This document shows positions 8,340-16,304 of a stretch of DNA of 64,000 nt, piece by piece. The stretch lies in assembly GCF_918697865.1 (NCBI RefSeq), contig NZ_CAKKMV010000003.1, positions 310,001 to 374,000 of the forward strand, in the 5' to 3' direction. The position numbers and the translations under genes were made by a program. This stretch comes from Massilia sp. Bi118 (GTDB taxonomy: Bacteria; Pseudomonadota; Gammaproteobacteria; Burkholderiales; Burkholderiaceae_D). The first letter of the stretch is position 1, and the number at the start of each line of letters is the position of its first letter. The notes under the pieces were generated by a model, which saw only the letters and a program-made list of their open reading frames with translations, was not told the origin of the DNA and did not search any database.

Positions 8340-10325
8340 ATGACAGACTCCTCGCCAAATGAAACCGCAGCCACAGGCGGACGTCGCTGGATCCAGGTGA
8401 ATCCGCCTGTATTCTTCGTGTCGGCGGTACTGATCCTCGCTTTCGCCGCCGCCGCGGCGCTGTTCCCGCGACGTATCGGCAGCCTGTTCGATACGCTCCA
8501 GGCCGGTATCGTGCGCGATTTCGGCTGGTTCTACATCCTGTCCGTTGCGTTCTTCCTGATCTTCGTGATTTTCCTGATGTTGAGCCGTTACGGCGACGTC
8601 AAGCTCGGACCCGATGACAGCGAGCCCGAATACAGCTACCTGTCCTGGCTCGCCATGCTGTTCAGCGCCGGCATGGGCATCGGGCTGCTGTTCTTCGGAG
8701 TTGCAGAGCCGATCCAGCACTATGCTTTACCCCCGGTGGGACAAGGACGCACGATCGACGCCGCGCGCCAGGCGATGGTGCTGACCTTCTTCCACTGGGG
8801 ACTACATGCCTGGGCGATCTACATCGTGGTCGGCCTGGCGCTCGCCTACTTCGCCTTCCGGCGCGGCCTGCCGCTTACCTTGCGGTCGAGCCTCTTTCCC
8901 CTGATCGGCAAACACATCCACGGACCGGCAGGCCACGCGATCGACATTTTCGCGGTATTGGGCACGATGTTCGGCGTGGCGACCTCGCTGGGCTTCGGCG
9001 TACTGCAGGTGAACGCGGGCTTCGCCCATCTGTTCGGGCTGCCGGTCAATCCGCAGGTGCAGATCATCCTGATCGCCGTCATCACCGGCATGGCCACGCT
9101 CTCGGCAGGAACGGGACTGGACAAGGGGGTAAAGCGGCTGTCGGAGCTCAACATCATCCTGGCCATCGCGCTCCTCCTGTTCGTCCTCGCAGTGGGTTCG
9201 ACGGTATTCCTGCTCGAAGCCTATGTGCAGAACATCGGCACCTACCTGGGCGAAGTCGTGCAGCGCACTTTCCGCATGTATGCCTACGAGCCCAATGCCT
9301 GGCTCGGCAAGTGGACGCTGTTCTACTGGGGCTGGTGGATTTCGTGGTCGCCTTTCGTCGGCATGTTCATCGCCCGGATCTCGCGCGGGCGCACGATCCG
9401 CGAATTCGTCGGCAGCGTGCTGCTGGTGCCGGTCCTTTTCACTTTCCTGTGGATGACGGTTTTCGGCAACACCGCGATCCGGCTCGACCTCGGCGGTGTG
9501 GCGCCCATCGTCCAGACCGTCGCCGATAATCTCCCGGTCGCCTTGTTCGAAGTGCTCGAGCAACTGCCGCTGTCGACGATCGCTTCGGGACTCGCAACGA
9601 TGCTGGTCATTACATTTTTTGTCACCTCGGCCGATTCGGGCGCCCTGGTCATCGACATGATCACGTCGGGCGCGGCGCCGAATCCGCCCGTCTGGCAGCG
9701 CATCTTCTGGGCTGTCTGCGCAGGGCTGGTGGCGGCCGTGCTGCTCCTGGCAGGCGGTCTGCAGGCACTGCAAACCGCCGCCCTGGCGAGTGCGTTGCCT
9801 TTCGCGGTGGTGATGCTGCTCATGTGTTACGGCTTGCTGCGCGCCCTGCAGACGGAATCGGAGGGGTCGGCGATCGACCTGTCGATCGCCGCCGACACAC
9901 CGCCGGAGGTCAGCCTGAGCTGGCAGCAGCGCCTGTCCAGCATCACCAGCTTCTACAAGCAGTCCGACATCGCAGCCTTTCTTGGCGGGCCCGGACACAC
10001 CGCGCTCGCGGCGGTAGCCGCACAGTTGCATGAAAGCGGGCTGGCGCCCGCACTCACGGAAAGCGACGGCCGTCTCGACCTCGATGTGCCGCACGGCGAC
10101 CGGGGGACCTTCCGCTACACGATCCGCGCACGCAGCTTTCTCGCACCGAATTTCGCCTGGGCCGAGTCAAAGGCCGGGAATCCCGATACCCGGCACTACC
10201 GGGCAATGGCCTACAGCTCCGAAGGCGATCAGCAACACGACGTCACTGGGTATACGCAGGAACAGCTGATCAACGACTTGCTGAACCGTTATGCCCGGTT
10301 CAGGCATGCGCGACGAATGCCTTGA
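8340..10325 (+). CDS. betT: BCCT-family choline/betaine transporter (BetT-like)
   Basis: This 661-residue protein belongs to the betaine/choline/carnitine transporters, which import trimethylammonium compounds with protons or sodium for osmoprotection. Twelve hydrophobic segments are visible, with the BCCT signatures SAGMGIGLLFFGVAEP and YWGWWISWSPFVGMFIARIS (aromatic substrate box), then GRTIREFV. A long C-terminal cytoplasmic tail (about residues 510-661) resembles the osmosensing extension of proton-coupled BetT. The choline assignment rests on that length and tail and is likely but not certain. Convergent with the hemN side. Confidence 0.88.
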   Translation: MTDSSPNETAATGGRRWIQVNPPVFFVSAVLILAFAAAAALFPRRIGSLFDTLQAGIVRDFGWFYILSVAFFLIFVIFLMLSRYGDVKLGPDDSEPEYSYLSWLAMLFSAGMGIGLLFFGVAEPIQHYALPPVGQGRTIDAARQAMVLTFFHWGLHAWAIYIVVGLALAYFAFRRGLPLTLRSSLFPLIGKHIHGPAGHAIDIFAVLGTMFGVATSLGFGVLQVNAGFAHLFGLPVNPQVQIILIAVITGMATLSAGTGLDKGVKRLSELNIILAIALLLFVLAVGSTVFLLEAYVQNIGTYLGEVVQRTFRMYAYEPNAWLGKWTLFYWGWWISWSPFVGMFIARISRGRTIREFVGSVLLVPVLFTFLWMTVFGNTAIRLDLGGVAPIVQTVADNLPVALFEVLEQLPLSTIASGLATMLVITFFVTSADSGALVIDMITSGAAPNPPVWQRIFWAVCAGLVAAVLLLAGGLQALQTAALASALPFAVVMLLMCYGLLRALQTESEGSAIDLSIAADTPPEVSLSWQQRLSSITSFYKQSDIAAFLGGPGHTALAAVAAQLHESGLAPALTESDGRLDLDVPHGDRGTFRYTIRARSFLAPNFAWAESKAGNPDTRHYRAMAYSSEGDQQHDVTGYTQEQLINDLLNRYARFRHARRMP

Positions 10326-10391
10326 GACGCCACTTGCAGCGACAGTCGGGGAATCAGATTCTCGTTGTATCCAGGACCTGGCGCACGAAAC

Positions 10392-10486
10392 CTACCGCTT
10401 CCAATTTCTCCCGCTGGGATCGTCGTCCGCTGGGCCGGTGATCAATCCGGGACCAAGCTTGCGGAGCCAGGCGCCCCAACCGGATT
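10392..10486 (-). pseudogene. 5' fragment of an NRAMP-family metal transporter
   Basis: Directly after the hemN stop, the leftward strand encodes GWGAWLRKLGPGLITGPADD then DPSG, the highly characteristic N-terminus of NRAMP (Mn2+/Fe2+, MntH-like) transporters. It then runs into unrelated residues (RNWKR) and a stop at 10392-10394. The roughly 400 residues of membrane protein that should follow are missing, so this is a deletion remnant. No proper start codon is evident, because its frame runs back into hemN. Confidence 0.7.
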
Positions 10487-11881
10487 TCAGATCGTCCTCG
10501 AATAACGCAGGCGCTGCAGCGGCACGGCTTCCGGCATGCCGAAGTACTTGTCGAACACCATGCACACGTTGCGGATCAGCAGCCGCCCCTTGCGGCTGAC
10601 CTGGAGCCCGTCCGGCCGCAGTTCGAGCAGGCCCTCGGCGCCGAGCGCCGCCAGCTGCGCCAGCTCGGCCGCGAATCCGGCGCTGAAGTCGATTCCCCAG
10701 CGCTGTTCCAATGCACCGAAGTCCAGCTCGAAATTGCACATCAGCTGCTGGATGATGTCGCGCCGCGCGAGATCGTCGGCCGACAGGCGGAACCCGCGCG
10801 CGACGGGCAGCACGCCTTCGTCCAGGCGCGCGTAATACGCCTCGAGGGATTTTTCGTTCTGGCTGTAGGTGCCGTTGACGGCGCTGATCGCCGACACGCC
10901 GCAGGCGACGGTGTCGATCGCCGCATGCGTCGAATAGCCCTGGAAATTGCGGTGCAGGGTGCCATTGCGCTGCGCGAGCGCGAGCTCGTCGTCCGGTCTC
11001 GCAAAATGGTCCATGCCGATGTAGACGTAGCCCGCCGCGCACAGGCGTTCGATGCACAGGCCCAGCATCGCGAGCTTGGTCGCGCCGTCGGGCAGGTCCT
11101 CGTCGCGGATCAGCTTCTGGGACTTGAACATCTGAGGCATGTGCGCGTAGTTGTACACCGAGATCCGGTCCGGCGCGGCGTCGATGACCTTGTCCAGCGT
11201 CCGCGACATGGTCGCCAGGTTCTGCAGCGGCAGGCCGTAGATCAGGTCGATGCTGACCGAACGGAAGCCCGCCGCCCGCGCCGCCGCAATCGCGTCGCGC
11301 GTCATCGCTTCCGGCTGCACGCGGTTGACGGCGCGCTGCACGTCCTCGTCGAAGTCCTGCACGCCGAGGCTCAGGCGGTTGAAACCCTGGCGCCGCAGGG
11401 AGTGGATGCGCCCGGCATCGACCGTGCGCGGATCGATCTCGATCGAGTATTCGCCGGCTTCGTCGTCGGCGAATTCAAAGCGGCTGCGCAGGAAATCCAT
11501 CAGCGCGCCCATCTGCGCGTCACTCAGGTAAGTCGGGGTGCCGCCGCCGAAGTGCAGCTGTTCGACCGGGCCGCAGGCGGCAAACAGGCTGGCCTGCATG
11601 TCGATCTCGCGCACCAGGTAGCCGAGGTATTTCGCTGCCTTGCTGCGGTCGTGCGTGATGATCTTGTTGCAGGCGCAGTAATAGCACAGGGACTCGCAGA
11701 ACGGCACGTGCACGTAAAGCGAGAGCGGGCGGCCGGGCATGCCGCCCCAGGCCGCCGCCGCGAAGTCGATCGCGGAAAAGCCGGCGCTGAAGCGGTCGGC
11801 GGTGGGATAGGAGGTGTAGCGGGGCCCGCGCTGGCTCATGCGGGAAATCAGCTCGGGATCGAAATCGACGGTGGGATGCAT
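10487..11881 (-). CDS. hemN: oxygen-independent coproporphyrinogen III dehydrogenase
   Basis: This 464-residue radical-SAM enzyme makes protoporphyrinogen IX from coproporphyrinogen III without oxygen, allowing haem synthesis during nitrate respiration. The cluster motif is VPFCESLCYYCACN (CX3CX2CXC) near residue 65, followed by the SAM-binding HFGGGTPTYLS. The C-terminal HemN domain is present and the length is typical. It starts 18 bases after the nnrS stop on the same strand, so nnrS-hemN probably form one operon driven from the nnrS promoter. Confidence 0.96.
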   Translation of the reverse strand: MHPTVDFDPELISRMSQRGPRYTSYPTADRFSAGFSAIDFAAAAWGGMPGRPLSLYVHVPFCESLCYYCACNKIITHDRSKAAKYLGYLVREIDMQASLFAACGPVEQLHFGGGTPTYLSDAQMGALMDFLRSRFEFADDEAGEYSIEIDPRTVDAGRIHSLRRQGFNRLSLGVQDFDEDVQRAVNRVQPEAMTRDAIAAARAAGFRSVSIDLIYGLPLQNLATMSRTLDKVIDAAPDRISVYNYAHMPQMFKSQKLIRDEDLPDGATKLAMLGLCIERLCAAGYVYIGMDHFARPDDELALAQRNGTLHRNFQGYSTHAAIDTVACGVSAISAVNGTYSQNEKSLEAYYARLDEGVLPVARGFRLSADDLARRDIIQQLMCNFELDFGALEQRWGIDFSAGFAAELAQLAALGAEGLLELRPDGLQVSRKGRLLIRNVCMVFDKYFGMPEAVPLQRLRYSRTI

Positions 11882-11899
11882 ATGAAGCCTGTGGTTGGT

Positions 11900-13087
11900 T
11901 CAGCCTTCGCGGCCATCGGGGCGCGGGGCAATCAGCAGCGGCAGATAGGCCGCGAGGTAAGTCAGGAAGCAGGCGCTCCAGCACACGGCGGCCGCTACCA
12001 GCCAGGGCATGCGCGAGGACGGCGCCACCGCGGCCGCGAAGCGGGCCAGCACGGCGCCCTGCGCCAGCACGTACATCAGCGTCTCGGCGCGGCCTGCCTT
12101 CAGCGGCCGGCCGGTGTGGCCGAGGGCGGTGCGTGTGATCATGCCGATCACCAGGCCGGCCAGCGAGCCGACGGTCAGCAGGTGCAGCGCGGCGCTCGGC
12201 GCGACGACACCGTACTGGGCCAGCGCCAGCGCCACGAAACCGAGCGGAATCCAGGCATACGACAGGTGGAGGATCCACAGCAGCGGGTTGCGCCAGGTGC
12301 GCCATGGCTTCCAGCCGGCCAGTCGCAGGGCCTGGGCTGCCGCTGCCGCCAGCGCCAGCGCCGCGGTGAACGGCGCCGGCAGGCCGGCGGTCCAGGCGGC
12401 GCCCGCCAGCACGGTCAGCGCCAGCGCGGCCTTGTCGCGCCGGGCATCCTGCACCGGCTTGGTCCCGGGCACGGCGTTGGCGGTGAACATGGGGATCACG
12501 CGGCCGCCAATCACCGCCTCGATCGCCACGATCAGCACGATGGCGCCGTGGACCGGCGCCAGCGGGTCGAGATGCAGCCAGCCCAGCGCGGCGGCGTGGT
12601 ACAGGACGTTCGACAGCGCCAGCAAGCCGAGCAGGACCACCAGGAACATGTTGCGGCGGTTGCCGGACTGCTTCAGCACCCGGTAGAGGGGAAGCGCGGC
12701 AAGCGGCAGGAAAGCGGCATCCACGAACGCTGCCATCAGCGGCGGCGCGGCCAGCATGGCGATCCGGCCGGCGACCCAGACCGCTGCGATTGCCGCCAGC
12801 TGCCGGCCGCGCGGCGTCCACAGCCTGGTCCAGTTGTAGCCCGCGGTATAGAGGAAGCCGACGATGACGGCGACCGCGAAGCCGTACACCATTTCATGCA
12901 TGTGCCACAGCACGTCGATACGGGCCGGGACCTTCCATCCCGCGAGCGCCGCGATCCACAGCGGCACGCTGAGCGCCGCGAAAGCCGCTGCCAGCAGGTA
13001 AAAGGGCCGGAAGCCAAGTGCAAACAGGGCCCGGGCGCGGCCCGGCGCCGGTGTGGGGCGTGCTTCTTCGATGCTCATGAGCGCCAT
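11900..13087 (-). CDS. nnrS: NnrS family membrane protein
   Basis: The 395-residue protein has about 12 membrane segments and the NnrS signatures LFALGFRPFYLLAA, LWHMHEMVYGF and GGRVIPMFTANA. NnrS proteins are copper- or haem-containing membrane proteins that protect cells during nitrosative stress. The start at 13087 (MALMSIEEA) is preceded by AGGAG at 7 bases; the frame extends further upstream without family similarity. It is divergent from norB, and an NsrR-type operator lies 14 bases before its start, so NO-responsive control is likely. Confidence 0.93.
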   Translation of the reverse strand: MALMSIEEARPTPAPGRARALFALGFRPFYLLAAAFAALSVPLWIAALAGWKVPARIDVLWHMHEMVYGFAVAVIVGFLYTAGYNWTRLWTPRGRQLAAIAAVWVAGRIAMLAAPPLMAAFVDAAFLPLAALPLYRVLKQSGNRRNMFLVVLLGLLALSNVLYHAAALGWLHLDPLAPVHGAIVLIVAIEAVIGGRVIPMFTANAVPGTKPVQDARRDKAALALTVLAGAAWTAGLPAPFTAALALAAAAAQALRLAGWKPWRTWRNPLLWILHLSYAWIPLGFVALALAQYGVVAPSAALHLLTVGSLAGLVIGMITRTALGHTGRPLKAGRAETLMYVLAQGAVLARFAAAVAPSSRMPWLVAAAVCWSACFLTYLAAYLPLLIAPRPDGREG

Positions 13088-13100
13088 GTGTGTTCTCCTA

Positions 13101-13123
13101 AAGCTGCATTTGCAACGCATGTT
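13101..13123. promoter_or_regulatory. NsrR-type operator upstream of nnrS
   Basis: The first arm AAGCTGCATTT and second arm CAACGCATGTT (one-base spacer) match the 11-1-11 NsrR palindrome pattern (AAGATGCATTT / AAATGCATCTT) with few changes. It overlaps the proposed nnrS -10 hexamer at 13119-13124, the expected place for repression that is relieved by NO. Confidence 0.7.
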
Positions 13124-13175
13124 AGACCGCCCGCGCCAGCCCCACAATCCGCCAAAGGAACTAGCCCGCCACGCC
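13119..13175 (-). promoter_or_regulatory. nnrS-hemN promoter with TAG-N5-CTA-type site
   Basis: On the + strand CTAGCCCGCCAC lies at 13161-13172, with the palindrome centre at 13167 and a degenerate second half. Exactly 43 bases downstream on the - strand is TAACAT (13124 to 13119), a plausible -10. The same geometry occurs at other promoters of the island. Confidence 0.5.
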
Positions 13176-13226
13176 TTCGGACACCGCCGCGCCGGCATTC
13201 CTAAACTGGATCAAGGAATTCAAATA

Positions 13227-13249
13227 AAGCTGCATTCCATATGCAACAA
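13227..13249. promoter_or_regulatory. NsrR-type operator upstream of norB
   Basis: AAGCTGCATTC, a one-base spacer and ATATGCAACAA form a second NsrR-like box, 76 bases before the norB start. Its left arm is nearly identical to that of the nnrS box. Together they flank the divergent nnrS/norB promoters. Confidence 0.6.
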
Positions 13250-13325
13250 ATGCAGAGCTGGACGCAGAATATGCCGTGGGCGCTGTCCGGCGCCACCGAT
13301 CAATTACCCGTGAAGGATCTAGTTT

Positions 13326-15608
13326 ATGCATGCGACACGCAAACTCTGGGGCTGGCTCGCGGTCATCTGCGTACTCTCGTTTGCCACCCTGCTGATGGTG
13401 GGAAGGGAGATCTACCTGAAGGCCCCGCCCATCCCGGCATCCATCGTCGACACCGGCGGCCATACCCTGTACACCGGCGACCAGGTTCGGCTCGGCCAGC
13501 AAGCCTGGCTGTCGGCCGGCGGCCAGCAGCTCGGCACCGTCTGGGGCCACGGCAGCTACGTGGCCCCAGACTGGTCGGCCGACTGGCTGCACCGCGAAGC
13601 CCTGGCCCTGCAGGAGGGCCTGGCGCAGCGCGACCACCATACTGCCTATGCCCAGCTCGACGCCGGCGCCCGCGCGCGCATCGACGCCCTGGTGCGCGGC
13701 GAGCTGCGCCACAACACTTATGACGCCGCCAGCGGTGCCTTGACGATCGGCGCCGAGCGCGCCCGCGCCGTGCAGGAAGTAGCGGCGCATTACGCCAGCC
13801 TGTTCGGCACCGATCCGAAGCTGGACAAGCTGCGCGAGCAGTACGCCATGAACGCAGGCTCGCTGCCGGAAGCGGACCAGCGCGCCGCGCTGACCGGCTT
13901 CTTCTTCTGGTCGGCCTGGGCCGCCGCCACCGACCGCCCGGGCGAACCCGGCCTGTCCTATACCAGCAACTGGCCGCATGAGCCGCTGGTCGGCAATACC
14001 CCCAGCGCCGGCACCGGCATCTGGTCGATCGCCAGCGTGATCCTGATGATCGGCGCGATTGCCGCCATGATCCTGTTCCATTCCGCGCACAAGGAAGAGG
14101 ACGATCCGGCGCCGCCAAAAGCCGACCCGCTGTTCAGCCTGAAAGCCACGCCTTCGATGAAGGCGACCAAAAAATACTTCATGGTCGTGGTGGCCTTGAT
14201 CCTGGCCCAGGTCGGCATGGGCGTCATCACCGCGCACTATTCGGTCGAAGGCCACAGCTTCTTCGGCTTCCCGCTGGCCGACGTGCTGCCCTACACCGTC
14301 AGCCGCACCGTCCACACCCAGTTCGCCGTGCTGTGGATCGCCACCGCCTGGCTGGCCACCGGCCTGTACATCGCCCCCGCCATCTCCGGCCGCGAGCCGA
14401 AGTTCCAGAAGCTGGGCACCGACGTGCTGTTCTACGCGCTGCTGTTCATCGTCGCCGGCTCCACCCTCACCGGCTGGCTCGGCACCTTGCAGCACCGCGG
14501 CGTCGATTTCAGCTTCTGGCTCGGCAACCAGGGTCTGGAATTCACCAGCATGGGCCGCATCTGGCAGTACCTGCTGTTCGCCGGCCTGCTGTTCTGGGCC
14601 TTCCTGCTGGGCCGCGGCCTGTGGCCGGCGCTGAAAAAACCGTCGGAGAGCCGCGGCCTGATCGCCATGGTGTTCCTGGCCGCGCTGTGCATCGGCGGCT
14701 TCTACGCCAGCTCCCTGGCCTGGGGCCAGCACACCCACTACGCGATGATCGAGTACTGGAGATGGTGGCTGGTGCACCTGTGGGTCGAAGGCTTCTTCGA
14801 AGTGTTCGCCACCGCCGTCATCGCCCTGCTGTTCTCGCGCCTGGGCCTGATCCGCGCCGCCACCGCCAACAGCGCCATCGTGCTCGAAACCATCGTGTTC
14901 CTGTTCGGCGGCATCCTCGGCACCCTGCACCACCTGTACTGGACCGGCACCCCGACTTCCGTGATCGCGATCGGCGGCATGTTCTCCGCCCTCGAAGTGG
15001 TGCCGCTGTCGATGATCGGCGTCGAAGCCTACCGCAACTACCAGCGCTCCAAAGCCGCGCCCTGGGTCAAGAGCTATAAATGGGCGATCCTGTGCTTCAT
15101 CGCGGTCGGCTTCTGGAACATGGTCGGCGCCGGCCTGCTGGGCTTCGCCATCAACACGCCGATCGCGCTGTATTACATGCAGGGACTGAACATGACCGCC
15201 GCCCACGGCCACGCCGCGCTGTTCGGCGTCTACGGCATGCTCGGCATCGGCCTGATGCTGTTCTGCCTGCGCGGCCTGTCCGAGCGCCTGGCCTGGTCCG
15301 ATGCCCTGCTCAAGCCGATGTTCTGGCTGCTGAATATCGGCCTGGCGATGATGGTCTTCATGGCCCTGGTCCCGGCCGGCATCTACCAGGCCGCCGCCAG
15401 CATCAGCAAGGGCATGTGGTACGCCCGCTCACCCGAGGTGATCCATTCGGCCTTCATGGAGAACATGGTGTGGCTGCGCGTCCCGGGCGACATCGTGTTC
15501 AGCGTCGGCGTGCTGTGCCTGGCCCTGTTCGTGCTGCGCCTGGCGCGCCGCAAGCCGGCGCTGGCCGAGGTGGCGGTCGCCAGCGGCGCCCCGACCACCA
15601 AGGCCTGA
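13326..15608 (+). CDS. norB: quinol-dependent nitric oxide reductase (qNor)
   Basis: This 760-residue inner-membrane enzyme reduces two NO to N2O using quinol. Its N-terminal extension (about residues 10-220, with WGHGSYVAPDWSADWLHRE) marks the fused qNor type, which does not need cytochrome c. About 14 membrane segments follow. The haem-copper oxidase-like core has conserved histidines (VSRTVHTQ, VEGFFEVFATA, GTLHHLYWTGTP, MTAAHGHAALFGVYG) that ligate haem b, haem b3 and FeB. Ribosome site AAGGA. An NsrR-type box lies upstream and nsrR follows 58 bases after the stop. With no nitrite reductase nearby, detoxification may be its main role. Confidence 0.96.
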   Translation: MHATRKLWGWLAVICVLSFATLLMVGREIYLKAPPIPASIVDTGGHTLYTGDQVRLGQQAWLSAGGQQLGTVWGHGSYVAPDWSADWLHREALALQEGLAQRDHHTAYAQLDAGARARIDALVRGELRHNTYDAASGALTIGAERARAVQEVAAHYASLFGTDPKLDKLREQYAMNAGSLPEADQRAALTGFFFWSAWAAATDRPGEPGLSYTSNWPHEPLVGNTPSAGTGIWSIASVILMIGAIAAMILFHSAHKEEDDPAPPKADPLFSLKATPSMKATKKYFMVVVALILAQVGMGVITAHYSVEGHSFFGFPLADVLPYTVSRTVHTQFAVLWIATAWLATGLYIAPAISGREPKFQKLGTDVLFYALLFIVAGSTLTGWLGTLQHRGVDFSFWLGNQGLEFTSMGRIWQYLLFAGLLFWAFLLGRGLWPALKKPSESRGLIAMVFLAALCIGGFYASSLAWGQHTHYAMIEYWRWWLVHLWVEGFFEVFATAVIALLFSRLGLIRAATANSAIVLETIVFLFGGILGTLHHLYWTGTPTSVIAIGGMFSALEVVPLSMIGVEAYRNYQRSKAAPWVKSYKWAILCFIAVGFWNMVGAGLLGFAINTPIALYYMQGLNMTAAHGHAALFGVYGMLGIGLMLFCLRGLSERLAWSDALLKPMFWLLNIGLAMMVFMALVPAGIYQAAASISKGMWYARSPEVIHSAFMENMVWLRVPGDIVFSVGVLCLALFVLRLARRKPALAEVAVASGAPTTKA

Positions 15609-15666
15609 CCCACGGACGCCGGCCTGCCGCGTGCGGCCGGCGTCCATTTCCGACCAAGGAGCCAGC

Positions 15667-16083
15667 ATGCGCCTTACCGACCACACCGACTACGCCATGC
15701 GGGTGCTGATGTACCTGGGCGCCCACCACGACCGGCTGGCCACCACCGACCAGGTGGCGACCCTGCACGGGATCTCCCACAACCACCTGACCAAGGTCGT
15801 CAACCAGCTCGGCCGCGCCGGCTTCGTCCAGACCGTGCGCGGCCGGGCCGGCGGGATCCGCCTGGCGCGCCCCGCCTGCGAGATCATGGTCGGCGATGTG
15901 GTGCGCTGCACCGAGCCCGACCTGCACGTGGTGGGCTGCCTCGGCGGCGAGCCGAGCACCTGCCCGCTGGCGGGGAGCTGCTGCCTGAAGCGTGTCTTCC
16001 GGGCGGCGACCTTCAGCTTCCTCGACGTGCTCGACCGGGTGCCGCTGTCCAGCCTGGTCGAGCCGGCCGGAGCGGCGGCATGA
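15667..16083 (+). CDS. nsrR: Rrf2-family NO-sensing repressor NsrR
   Basis: This 138-residue winged-helix protein starts MRLTDHTDYAMRVLMYLGAH, the Rrf2 pattern. The iron-sulphur ligands CLGGEPSTCPLAGSC (CX7CX5C, near residues 90-104) are those of NsrR rather than IscR. NsrR represses NO-defence genes, and NO destroys the cluster and lifts repression. AAGGAG precedes the ATG at 15667. NsrR-type operators occur upstream of nnrS and norB, consistent with local feedback control. Its stop overlaps the start of the next gene (ATGA). Confidence 0.9.
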   Translation: MRLTDHTDYAMRVLMYLGAHHDRLATTDQVATLHGISHNHLTKVVNQLGRAGFVQTVRGRAGGIRLARPACEIMVGDVVRCTEPDLHVVGCLGGEPSTCPLAGSCCLKRVFRAATFSFLDVLDRVPLSSLVEPAGAAA

Positions 16084-16304
16084 ACGCCCCGCGCGTCCTC
16101 GACCTGCGCGGCCTGCAGCCGCCGGAGCCAATGGAGCGGGCGCTCGAAGCGCTCGACCTCGTCGACGGCGGCGCCACGCTGGAACTGATCCTCGAGCGCG
16201 AACCGCATCCGCTGTACCGCATCCTCGCCCGCAACGGCTACACCGCGGCGGCGCGCTGGGAGCCGGACGGCTGCCGCGTCACCATCCGGAAGAGCGGCGC
16301 GTGA
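16080..16304 (+). CDS. DUF2249 domain protein
   Basis: The 74-residue soluble protein contains the DUF2249 pattern VLDLRGLQPPEPMERALEAL and REPHPLYRILARNGY, related in fold to TusA-like proteins. DUF2249 genes often sit beside NO and denitrification genes, but the function is not established. It overlaps nsrR by four bases and the next gene by four (GTGA), so the three are translationally coupled. Confidence 0.85.
   Translation: MNAPRVLDLRGLQPPEPMERALEALDLVDGGATLELILEREPHPLYRILARNGYTAAARWEPDGCRVTIRKSGA

Noticed and set aside
13202..13225. norB promoter using the palindrome at 13167 with TAAACT or TCAAAT as -10
   Set aside because: The spacings (35 and 53 bp) do not match the 43-bp rule seen elsewhere. 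The nnrS direction fits exactly, so norB was left without an assigned -10.
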